A stretch of 48,244 nt of DNA from a bacterium. GTDB lineage: Bacteria; Patescibacteriota; Minisyncoccia; Phycocordibacterales; UBA6899. The notes beneath the pieces are model-generated. The model was not told the DNA's origin. It saw only the letters and a program-made list of their open reading frames with translations, and ran no database searches. A program made the translations under genes and the position numbers. Where the stretch lies: positions 63,431-111,674 of the forward strand of contig JAJZQJ010000003.1 of the NCBI GenBank assembly GCA_021851895.1, in the 5' to 3' direction. The stretch's first letter is position 1. The number at the start of each line of letters is the position of its first letter. Below, in pieces: positions 41,102 to 48,244 of this stretch.

Positions 41102-42313
41102 ATGCCATCTATTTGCTTTTATTTTCAGATCCATCAACCTTACCGCGTTAAAAAAATGCGGATTTTCGATGTTGGGGGGACTGATGACTATTTCGATGAG
41201 CAGGGGGATACGTTAAGGAATAATAGAGCGATCGCTGAGAAGGTTGCTCGAAAATCATATATCCCAATGTTACGTACACTCCGCGACCTCCTCGTACAGC
41301 ACCCCGAGTTCAAGTTCACTTTTTCTATTTCGGGTGTTGCACTGCAACAGTTCGAGGCGTGGATTCCGGAAATCATTACTATGCTCCGTGATCTCGCACT
41401 CACCGGAAGAGTGGAGTTCTTGAATGAAACCTCACATCACTCGTTGTCATTCCTCTACTCACCGAAGGAGTTCCGTAAGCAGGTTGAGGCACATCGCAAT
41501 CATATCGAGCGTCTCTTTGGTGTTACTCCAACGTCATTCCGAAATACTGAGCTTATCTACAACAATGCACTCGCAAAGGAGGTAGAGGATCTCGGATTCA
41601 CTGCAGTCCTTGCCGAAGGATGGGATCCATTGCTTGGAGGAAGAACTCCGAATCAGGCTTACCGTGCCCCGAATGCATCACGCATCGTGACGCTCGTAAA
41701 AAACTATCGTCTTTCTGATGATATCGCTTTTCGTTTCGGCAACAGAGATTGGGCAAGCTGGCCACTCACCGCAGAAAAATTTGCACATTGGGTGCACAGC
41801 GTTGCGGGAAGCGGTGAGCTCATCAACCTCTTCATGGATTTTGAGACATTTGGCGAGCATCAATGGGAGGATACGGGAATCTTTGAATTCATGCGTGCCT
41901 TACCAGGAGAAATTCTCAAGCACCCTGATTTTGATTTCGTGACGGTCACAGAGGCGGCACAGCGCTATCCTGTACGTGGAATCTACGATGCACATGCACC
42001 AGTAACGTGGGCGGATACAGAGCGCGATCTCACTGCATGGATGGGGAATCCAATGCAGCTGGAAGCACTACGTTCTGTCTACTCTCTTGAAGATGCAGTA
42101 CTCGAGTCAGGCGACCAAAAAATCCTCGAGGACTGGAGGAAGCTGCAGACCTCTGATCACTTCTACTATATGTGTACGAAATACTTTGCCGACGGTGATG
42201 TACATAAGTATTTCAGTCCATACGAAACTCCCTATGAGGCGTTTGTCGCATATAACAATGCGCTCGCAGATCTTCGCACGCGCCTGCACGCACATCTTCG
42301 AAACAAAGACTAA
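41102..42313 (+). CDS. Glycoside hydrolase family 57 (alpha-amylase/glucanotransferase type)
   Basis: A 403-aa GH57 protein: FYFQIHQPYRVKKM at the N terminus (conserved region 1), a HHS-containing segment (NETSHHSLSFLY), the nucleophile-region Glu in FRNTELIYN, and the acid/base Asp in FMDFETFGEHQ. The family includes alpha-amylases, 4-alpha-glucanotransferases and branching enzymes; the exact activity is open. It lies 39 bp after the glycosyltransferase and 10 bp before the GH15 gene. No signal peptide, so it acts on an intracellular glucan. Confidence 0.9.
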   Translation: MPSICFYFQIHQPYRVKKMRIFDVGGTDDYFDEQGDTLRNNRAIAEKVARKSYIPMLRTLRDLLVQHPEFKFTFSISGVALQQFEAWIPEIITMLRDLALTGRVEFLNETSHHSLSFLYSPKEFRKQVEAHRNHIERLFGVTPTSFRNTELIYNNALAKEVEDLGFTAVLAEGWDPLLGGRTPNQAYRAPNASRIVTLVKNYRLSDDIAFRFGNRDWASWPLTAEKFAHWVHSVAGSGELINLFMDFETFGEHQWEDTGIFEFMRALPGEILKHPDFDFVTVTEAAQRYPVRGIYDAHAPVTWADTERDLTAWMGNPMQLEALRSVYSLEDAVLESGDQKILEDWRKLQTSDHFYYMCTKYFADGDVHKYFSPYETPYEAFVAYNNALADLRTRLHAHLRNKD

Positions 42314-42323
42314 ATAACTACCC

Positions 42324-44297
42324 ATGCGTTCTTTTGCATACGGAAACGGAACTACACTCGTTATGATCGACAATTACGGAAGAATCCGTGATTGCTATTT
42401 TCCTTATGTCGGATTAGAGAATCATGTCGGTGGCGGGCTTGCACATCGCATCGGAGTATGGGTCGATGGTGCATTTTCATGGACTGACGATAATTCATGG
42501 GAGATCGTTTGTGCTTCGGACGCTGCAGATACTGGCCATATTGCAATGTACTCTTCTCGGCTTGGCCTAGAGCTGCAATTCACTGATGTGCTCTATAACG
42601 CGAAAGAAATATTCATTCGGCGCATAGCAGTGCTCAATAAAAACGCAGAAGCGCGAACCATTCGCCTATTCTTCAATTCTCAGTTTGAGATCGCGGCAAC
42701 CTCAAGAGGTGATACTGCCTACTATGATCCACGTGCGAATGCAGTCATCCATTATGAAGGCTCACGTGCTTTTCTCGTCTCTGGTCTTGTGGATGAGAAG
42801 GGGCCATCCGATTGGACTGTTGGAATATTTCAGATCGAGGGAAAGGAGGGTACCTATAGGGATGCTGAGGATGGAGTGCTCTCAAAGAATCCTATCGAAC
42901 ATGGTAGGGTTGATTCAACGTTTGCACTTGAGGCAAAGATCGATGCACATTCAACGAAAATATTCACCAAGTGGCTCTGCATGTCTGACTCTGTTGAAAA
43001 AGTCATCGACATGCACCACGATGTCATGCAACGCACTCCAGAATATCTTTCCTTGTCCGCGAAGAACTATTGGCATGCCTGGGTATCACGAACGAAATGG
43101 GATTATTACGCATTACCGACATCGGTGATCGACCTTTTCATAAAGTCACAGTTCATGATCCGCTCACATGCGGATAAGAACGGTGGAGTCATCGCTTCTG
43201 GTGACACCGATATGTTGCAGGGAGGACGAGATACCTACTGCTACATCTGGCCAAGAGACGGCTCGTATATAGCCAGCGCATTTTCACTGGTCGGAGATTA
43301 TCCAGCTTCGAGGAGATTTTTCGAGTTTTGCGCGAAAGCTATTACTGAAGATGGCTATTTAATGCATAAATATCGTCCCGATGGTTCGCTTGGCTCATCA
43401 TGGCACGGTTGGCTCGTAAATAACCATCGTGAACTCCCAATACAGGAAGATGAGACCGCACTCGTACTCTGGAGTCTCTGGGAATACTGGAAAGATACAA
43501 GAGATCTTGAATTCATCGAGAATATCTATGATGGATTCATTAAGAAGGCCGCCTATTTTCTCACCGCGCATAGAGACCCTTACACAGGACTGCCAAGACC
43601 ATCCTATGACCTTTGGGAGGAGCGTTTTGGCGTGCACACCTACACCGTAGCGGCGACTTATGCGGGACTTTGGGCAGCGGCACAATTTGCGACGATGCTT
43701 GGAAAAGACAGGAGTGCCTCTGACTTTTTGCATGTCGCACATAATATCCGACCAGCATTGATGCAGCATCTCTATAACGAGGAGACAGGACTATTCTATC
43801 GTTCGCTGACCGTGGATGAAGCAGGAAACATACACAAGGATGATACGGTTGATGCGTCGAGCGCATATGGCGTGTTCATGTTCAAGGTGCTTGAACCTGA
43901 CGATGAGCGACTCATAAAAGCTATGAAGAAAACCGAAGAGGTACTCACTGTACAGACGCCTATTGGTGGCATCGCGCGATATGCGGGAGACAAGTACTAC
44001 AAGAAGCAGAATAGCCCCCACAGTAATCCTTGGATCATCACGATACTCTGGTGGGCACAATATGCTATTGCGCGTGCCTCTAGTGATGACGATCTCGATA
44101 TCGTACGCAAATCGCTCGAACGTGTCGCTCGTTTTGCAGGCCCTACGGGGATCTTACCGGAACAGATCGATCCGCAAACCGGTGGTGCGGTCTCCGCATC
44201 GCCACTGATATGGAGTCATGCGGAATATGTGCGCACTGTTGTGCAGTACCTACAGAAATGTCGTTCGCTCGGAATCATCGATGAAACAAACTACTGA
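42324..44297 (+). CDS. Glucoamylase-like glycoside hydrolase family 15
   Basis: A 657-aa protein. N-terminal beta-sandwich (LVMIDNYGRIRDCYFPYVGLENHVGG.., about residues 1-260) and an (alpha/alpha)6 barrel with YCYIWPRDGSYIASA, EDETALVLWSLWEYW, the catalytic Glu in YDLWEERFGVHTYT, and the second Glu in GILPEQIDPQTGG. This is the full prokaryotic GH15 pattern. It releases glucose from alpha-glucan ends (trehalose-type substrates also occur in the family). No signal peptide. Its end overlaps or abuts the phosphoglucose isomerase start, so it is translationally coupled. Confidence 0.92.
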   Translation: MRSFAYGNGTTLVMIDNYGRIRDCYFPYVGLENHVGGGLAHRIGVWVDGAFSWTDDNSWEIVCASDAADTGHIAMYSSRLGLELQFTDVLYNAKEIFIRRIAVLNKNAEARTIRLFFNSQFEIAATSRGDTAYYDPRANAVIHYEGSRAFLVSGLVDEKGPSDWTVGIFQIEGKEGTYRDAEDGVLSKNPIEHGRVDSTFALEAKIDAHSTKIFTKWLCMSDSVEKVIDMHHDVMQRTPEYLSLSAKNYWHAWVSRTKWDYYALPTSVIDLFIKSQFMIRSHADKNGGVIASGDTDMLQGGRDTYCYIWPRDGSYIASAFSLVGDYPASRRFFEFCAKAITEDGYLMHKYRPDGSLGSSWHGWLVNNHRELPIQEDETALVLWSLWEYWKDTRDLEFIENIYDGFIKKAAYFLTAHRDPYTGLPRPSYDLWEERFGVHTYTVAATYAGLWAAAQFATMLGKDRSASDFLHVAHNIRPALMQHLYNEETGLFYRSLTVDEAGNIHKDDTVDASSAYGVFMFKVLEPDDERLIKAMKKTEEVLTVQTPIGGIARYAGDKYYKKQNSPHSNPWIITILWWAQYAIARASSDDDLDIVRKSLERVARFAGPTGILPEQIDPQTGGAVSASPLIWSHAEYVRTVVQYLQKCRSLGIIDETNY

Positions 44298-44298
44298 T

Positions 44299-45570
44299 AT
44301 GAAGTTTTCTTATAGTTCACAATTCACGAAGAGAGGGGAGCTTTCGCTGCATGCGAAACAGCTTTTCGATCAGATAAAAGGATTTAACACAATACATTCT
44401 TCTGAGTACATAGAGCAGATCGAGGTGTTACGTACGGCCTTTGACGCAAACATCCTTCTTGATGCTCGTGCAATGGCAGAAAGAATGAATACATCAACGC
44501 TTAAAGTGATCTTCATTGTTGGTATCGGTGGTTCAAGTCTCGGAACAAAGGCGATTGTCGATGCCTTGTATGACAATAACCGAAATACAAAGATCATCTT
44601 CCTTGAATCACTTCACGATAGATCGATCAAGCAAGCAGAGGAAATATGCTCTACACTTCGCTCATCACATGAATTTTGTATTAATATCATCTCCAAAGCG
44701 GGTGCTACAACGGAAACAATAGCAAATTTCAGTATCCTTTCGGGTTTCGTTGAACATATTGATGGATGGAGATCTCGAGTTGTCGTTACTACAACGAAAG
44801 AAAGTGAGCTCGCAGCGTTGTCCAAAAAAGAAGGTTATGCTTTGCTCTATATGCCAAAGGTGATCTCAGGAAGGTACTCTGTCTTCACTGCTGTTGGTGT
44901 ATTCCCGCTATTTCTCGCAGGATATCCAGTTCAAGAGATCCTTGCAGGAGCACAGGACGCACATGCATTATTACAAGCACCCCATGACCCTACAAGAAGA
45001 CTTGTTGAAGATCTTGTTGGAGGATTGAGTGCGGGCATGCATATCATCGACTTCTTCTTCTTTAACAGCGAACTCGAGTCTCTGGGGAAGTGGGCACGAC
45101 AGCTTTACGCAGAAAGTCTTGGTAAAACGCATGACAAAAACGGTAAAGAAGTGCATACCGGAATCACGCCTACGGTATCTATCGGATCAGAAGACCTTCA
45201 CTCAATGGTGCAACTCTACTACGGTGGGCCACGAGATCGCATTTCACTTCTTATTCCGCCGCTAAAAGGGCAGAAACACATCATTCCATCACATGCATTC
45301 ACCGCACTCGTTCCTGGAATAGCAGGAAGAAGCACTGATGATGTGAACGAGGCAATATATACTGGTGTTGTAGCAGCATTCAAAGCAAATCAGATCGCAA
45401 GTGTCGAGGTACTATTTCCTTCACTCGGCGGAGCGATGGTAGGTGCATTCATGCAATGGCAGATGCAAGTAGTGGCGATACTCGCCGAACATCTCAACAT
45501 CAGTGCTTTTGATCAGCCGAATGTCGAGGATTATAAGAAAGTAACACATAGCCTTTTGGTTCAAAAATAG
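44299..45570 (+). CDS. pgi: Glucose-6-phosphate isomerase
   Basis: A 423-aa enzyme converting glucose-6-P and fructose-6-P. SIS-fold motifs: VGIGGSSLGTKAIVDAL, IISKAGATTETIANFS, SGRYSVFTAVGVFPLFLAGY, and the C-terminal QWQMQVVAILAEHLNISAFDQPNVEDYK. It is short compared with E. coli Pgi (about 550 aa) and nearer the Bacillus/archaeal-bacterial short form. MKFSYSS at 44299 begins one base after the GH15 stop; an in-frame ATG at 44281 overlapping GH15 is an alternative. It feeds glucose units from the operon into glycolysis. Confidence 0.92.
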   Translation: MKFSYSSQFTKRGELSLHAKQLFDQIKGFNTIHSSEYIEQIEVLRTAFDANILLDARAMAERMNTSTLKVIFIVGIGGSSLGTKAIVDALYDNNRNTKIIFLESLHDRSIKQAEEICSTLRSSHEFCINIISKAGATTETIANFSILSGFVEHIDGWRSRVVVTTTKESELAALSKKEGYALLYMPKVISGRYSVFTAVGVFPLFLAGYPVQEILAGAQDAHALLQAPHDPTRRLVEDLVGGLSAGMHIIDFFFFNSELESLGKWARQLYAESLGKTHDKNGKEVHTGITPTVSIGSEDLHSMVQLYYGGPRDRISLLIPPLKGQKHIIPSHAFTALVPGIAGRSTDDVNEAIYTGVVAAFKANQIASVEVLFPSLGGAMVGAFMQWQMQVVAILAEHLNISAFDQPNVEDYKKVTHSLLVQK

Positions 45571-45571
45571 T

Positions 45572-46432
45572 ATGACCTACGCACTATATGACATAGGGGG
45601 TACAAAGACTCGAATTGCAATAAGTCGCGATGGTATCACCTTTGAAGATCCAACGATCATCAATACACCAAAGGACTATCGAGAGGGGATCGATCAGATC
45701 GCAAAGATAAGTAAGGAACTCGCTGGTGAACCGATCACCGCCGCTGGTGGTGGTATTGCTGGTGTGCTCTCTCGTGATCGCGCACTCTACCTCGGAGGCC
45801 CGAATTTGCTTGGTTGGGGTGGACGTGCAATTCCGCAATTACTTTCTGATAAGCTCGGTTGCCCTGTATTCCTTGAAAACGATACGGCAATTGTCGGGCT
45901 TGGTGAGGCATTTCATGGGGGAGGGCGAGATGCGAATATCGTCGTCTACATGACGATCTCTACGGGCGTTGGTGGAGTGCGTATCGTAAATGGTGATGTT
46001 GATGTCTCTGCCTACGGTTTTGAGCCGGGTCATCAAATCATCGATGCGGGTGGTGCACTGCATAAAGGAGTAGGCGGTTACGGCGTAGATCTTGAGGGGT
46101 ATATTTCTGGAAGTGCGATTGAAATGCGCTATGGGAAAAAGCCTTACGAAATAACCGATTCAGATTTCTGGGACGAGATGGCAAGACTTCTCGCCTATGG
46201 ACTTAATAATACGATCGTACATTGGTCTCCAGACGTCGTCGTCCTCGGCGGATCGATGATGAAACAGATTGGTATTCCTGTGAACAGGGTTCGAGAACAC
46301 CTTTCTGGCATGCTGCACATATACCCTCAGCTTCCACGCATCGTGAAGGCAGAGCTTGGTGATATTGGTGGTATCTATGGTGCGCTTAAATTTGTCACAA
46401 AACGTCTCGAGCAGAAAAATAAGACTACATGA
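45572..46432 (+). CDS. ROK-family sugar kinase (probable glucokinase)
   Basis: A 286-aa kinase: LYDIGGTKTRIAISRDG (phosphate 1), AAGGGIAGVLSRDR, FLENDTAIVGLGEAFHGG, STGVGGVRIVNGDV, the ROK motif EPGHQIIDAGG, and adenosine motif VVVLGGSMM. The ROK zinc cluster CxCGxxGCxE is missing (GVGGYGVDLEGY in its place). Last gene of the glucan operon, one base after pgi. It would phosphorylate glucose released by the GH15 enzyme. Confidence 0.87.
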   Translation: MTYALYDIGGTKTRIAISRDGITFEDPTIINTPKDYREGIDQIAKISKELAGEPITAAGGGIAGVLSRDRALYLGGPNLLGWGGRAIPQLLSDKLGCPVFLENDTAIVGLGEAFHGGGRDANIVVYMTISTGVGGVRIVNGDVDVSAYGFEPGHQIIDAGGALHKGVGGYGVDLEGYISGSAIEMRYGKKPYEITDSDFWDEMARLLAYGLNNTIVHWSPDVVVLGGSMMKQIGIPVNRVREHLSGMLHIYPQLPRIVKAELGDIGGIYGALKFVTKRLEQKNKTT

Positions 46433-46460
46433 ATATGATATCGATCATATTCATGTTTTT
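46428..46460 (+). terminator. Terminator of the alpha-glucan operon
   Basis: Perfect palindrome CATGAATATGAT-ATCG-ATCATATTCATG followed by TTTTT; it includes the kinase stop codon. Confidence 0.85.
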
Positions 46461-46483
46461 GTTTCAAATTTCGAATTTTAATG

Positions 46484-46495
46484 TATACTCCCTAC
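46484..46495 (+). promoter_or_regulatory. -10 box, leaderless start of tgt
   Basis: TATACT (46484-46489) lies 6 bases before the ATG at 46496. Confidence 0.65.
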
Positions 46496-47716
46496 ATGAA
46501 GTTTTCAATCACAAAGCGTCTCAAAGGAACTCTTGGTCGCGTGGGACGAATCGAAACACCCCATGGAGCCATTGAAACACCTGCATTCATCGCAGTGGGC
46601 ACCAAGGCGACCGTGAAGGCACTCACTCCGGAAATGGTGCGTGAGCTTGGAGCTCAAGCGACGCTTGAAAACACCTATCATCTCTATCTCCAGCCTGGCG
46701 ATGAAATTGTTCGAGAAAATGGCGGTGTGGCCAAGTTCATGCATTGGGATGGCCCGACATTCACTGACTCAGGTGGATTCCAAGTCTTTTCTCTTGGTGC
46801 GGCATTCGGAAAAGGCGTTTCTAAGGTCGCAACAGGCGATGTTGCACGCGAGGAAGATGGACGTGCACATAAGAAGCAAAAAGAGGATCATGGAGCACTC
46901 GCAAAAATAGATGAAGAGGGTGTCACATTCAAATCACACATCGATGGAAAGACGCACCGCTTTACCCCTGAGCGATCGATGGAGATCCAACACAATCTCG
47001 GTGCTGATATCACATTTGCATTTGATGAATGTACATCACCAGTGGATCCTATTGAATATCAAAAAGAAGCTCTCGATCGAACACATCGCTGGGCGAAGCG
47101 TTCACTTGAGCATCATCAAGCGCTTGGGATATCTAGTGCGACAGGAAAGCAGCAGGCACTCTATGGGGTAGTGCAAGGAGGGAAGTATCGAGAGCTCAGA
47201 GAAGAATCTGCGAAAACACTTGGGGCAATGGATTTCGATGGTTACGGCATTGGTGGTTCATTCACTAAAGAAGACATCGGAACTGCGGTCGCTTGGGTGA
47301 ATGCATTGCTTCCTGAAGACAGACCGCGACATCTTCTTGGAATCGGGGAGCCTATCGATATGTTTCTGGGTTGCGAGAACGGAGTAGACACCTTTGACTG
47401 TGTTGCTCCGACGCGTATGGGAAGGAATGGTGGAGTGTACACCAAAGATGGCCGCCTCAATCTTTTCAACGCTAAGTTCATAAGGGATCTTGGGCCCATC
47501 GAAGATGGCTGTGCATGCTATACCTGCAAAAATTACACGAGAAGCTATGTCGCGCACCTCTTTCGCTCCGAAGAAATGCTCGCCGGTACCCTCGCATCTA
47601 TACATAATCTTCATTTCATCATTTCGCTCGTCGACAAGATAAGAGAGCTTATGAGTGAAGGTGGATACTTCGAATTCAAAGAAGCATTCTTGTCTCGTTA
47701 TTATGCAACAAAATAG
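46496..47716 (+). CDS. tgt: tRNA-guanine transglycosylase
   Basis: A 406-aa enzyme inserting queuine precursor (preQ1) in tRNA anticodons. TIM barrel with TPAFIAVGTKATVKAL, ENTYHLYLQPG, catalytic Asp 91 in FTDSGGFQVFSLG, HRWAKRSLEHH, VQGGKYRELREES, GIGGSF, GIGEP, DCVAPTRMGRNG, and the zinc site CACYTCKNYTRSYVAHLF. A roughly 35-residue charged insertion (about 102-136, GKGVSKVATGDVAREEDGR..) follows the catalytic loop. The ATG at 46496 fits both the -10 box and the family start; an earlier in-frame ATG at 46481 overlaps the promoter. Confidence 0.95.
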   Translation: MKFSITKRLKGTLGRVGRIETPHGAIETPAFIAVGTKATVKALTPEMVRELGAQATLENTYHLYLQPGDEIVRENGGVAKFMHWDGPTFTDSGGFQVFSLGAAFGKGVSKVATGDVAREEDGRAHKKQKEDHGALAKIDEEGVTFKSHIDGKTHRFTPERSMEIQHNLGADITFAFDECTSPVDPIEYQKEALDRTHRWAKRSLEHHQALGISSATGKQQALYGVVQGGKYRELREESAKTLGAMDFDGYGIGGSFTKEDIGTAVAWVNALLPEDRPRHLLGIGEPIDMFLGCENGVDTFDCVAPTRMGRNGGVYTKDGRLNLFNAKFIRDLGPIEDGCACYTCKNYTRSYVAHLFRSEEMLAGTLASIHNLHFIISLVDKIRELMSEGGYFEFKEAFLSRYYATK

Positions 47717-47738
47717 AGACCGCATTTGCGGTCTTTTT
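47717..47738 (+). terminator. Terminator after tgt
   Basis: AGACCGCA/TGCGGTCT hairpin with a T tail, directly after the stop. Confidence 0.85.
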
Positions 47739-47806
47739 GTATGTGCATAACTAATAAACATAGCATGATTTTAAGGTATACTATACATATTAATAGCATC
47801 AAACCT

Positions 47807-48244
47807 ATGCAAAAATATAAAATCATTACATTGGTTGCTGGACTTCTTCTTTTGGGTAATGTTGCGTACGCACAGACACCTGACGTAGCATCTCTACAGA
47901 GGATCATCGACCAGCTTCGCGCGAGATCGCCGCGATGCAGCAGGCGCAAGGTCAAACAAGCATGGCAGCACTGCGCACACAGTTACAACTTTCAAGAAAT
48001 CTCGGTATTGGTCAGACCGGTGATGATGTCACACTGCTTCAGCAGACTCTTGCAACCGACCCAAGTCTATTCTCTGCGGCGCCAACAGGCTACTATGGTC
48101 CATTGACCGCAAAGGCAGTGAAAGCCCTCCAGGAGCGTTTTGGGCTTGATCAGACCGGAGCGATCGGCCCGCTCACAAGAGGTGAATTGAATAAGCTCTT
48201 TGAAGATGTAAGTTCGACGACGATCGCGCTACCCCCAGGACTCC
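47807..48244 (+). pseudogene. Secreted peptidoglycan-binding-domain protein, frameshifted, runs off the window
   Basis: The frame from the ATG at 47807 has a signal peptide (YKIITLVAGLLLLGNVAYAQ) and DVASLQRIIDQLRA. Then near 47920-47928 the meaningful frame changes: the next frame gives EIAAMQQAQGQTSMAALRTQ, then a PG_binding_1-like domain (LGIGQTGDDVTLLQQTLATD..GYYGPLTAKAVKALQERFGLDQTGAIGPLTRGEL). One missing G in the GCGCGAGATC stretch would restore one continuous protein. Either a real inactivating or slippage event, or a sequencing error. The domain binds cell wall; the C-terminal part lies beyond the window. Confidence 0.75.

Overview
The window looks like a chromosomal stretch of a small-genome Candidate Phyla Radiation (Patescibacteria) bacterium, most likely of the Parcubacteria group; the exact lineage cannot be fixed without a database. 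The signs are short forms of universal proteins (IF-2 of 493 aa, RbfA), a high share of small membrane or secreted proteins of unknown function, many genes whose -10 box sits only 4-9 bases before the ATG (apparently leaderless mRNAs), tRNA genes without an encoded CCA, and a Parcubacteria-like set of surface proteins.

Layout. 0-1.9 kb: tRNA-Leu and tRNA-Cys, a CoaE/UPF0200-like kinase, a small orphan gene and the first copies of an unusual tRNA-linked repeat. 1.9-4.9 kb: infB-rbfA and two hypothetical genes on the minus strand. 5-9.7 kb: cysteine desulfurase, superoxide dismutase and ClpB. 9.7-15.4 kb: a minus-strand export cluster (HlyD-like adaptor, MacB-type ATPase and permease, DrrAB-type ATPase and permease, small secreted protein). 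15.6-16.2 kb: tRNA-Pro and tRNA-Ala with more repeat elements. 16.3-23.5 kb: a Dus enzyme, small membrane proteins, a protein with a histone-H1-like tail, an FtsQ-like protein and a membrane-anchored Clp ATPase. 23.7-24.8 kb: tRNA-Tyr, another repeat element and an AT-rich orphan gene. 24.9-33.3 kb: alanine racemase, a histidine kinase with two response regulators, cysS, a CorA-like transporter, an S41 protease and L9. 33.4-37.4 kb: a GC-rich secreted protein and a large Fn3-like repeat surface protein. 37.4-39.7 kb: L27, an HxlR regulator and YchF. 39.8-46.4 kb: an alpha-glucan operon (glycosyltransferase, GH57, GH15, phosphoglucose isomerase, ROK kinase) that can link a storage polymer to glycolysis. 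46.5 kb to the end: Tgt and a frameshifted peptidoglycan-binding protein.

The most striking signal is a family of about 200-240 bp units placed directly 3' of tRNA genes (Leu, Cys twice, Ala, Tyr; a divergent one at Pro). Each unit holds a terminator-like hairpin, then an inverted copy of that tRNA's own T-arm/acceptor 3' end, a GC-rich structured core shared between units, and then a direct copy of the same tRNA 3' end. The core is conserved with compensatory changes, while the ends change to match whichever tRNA is adjacent. I do not recognise this as a described family. It could be a tRNA-targeting satellite element or a structured RNA antisense to tRNA 3' ends.
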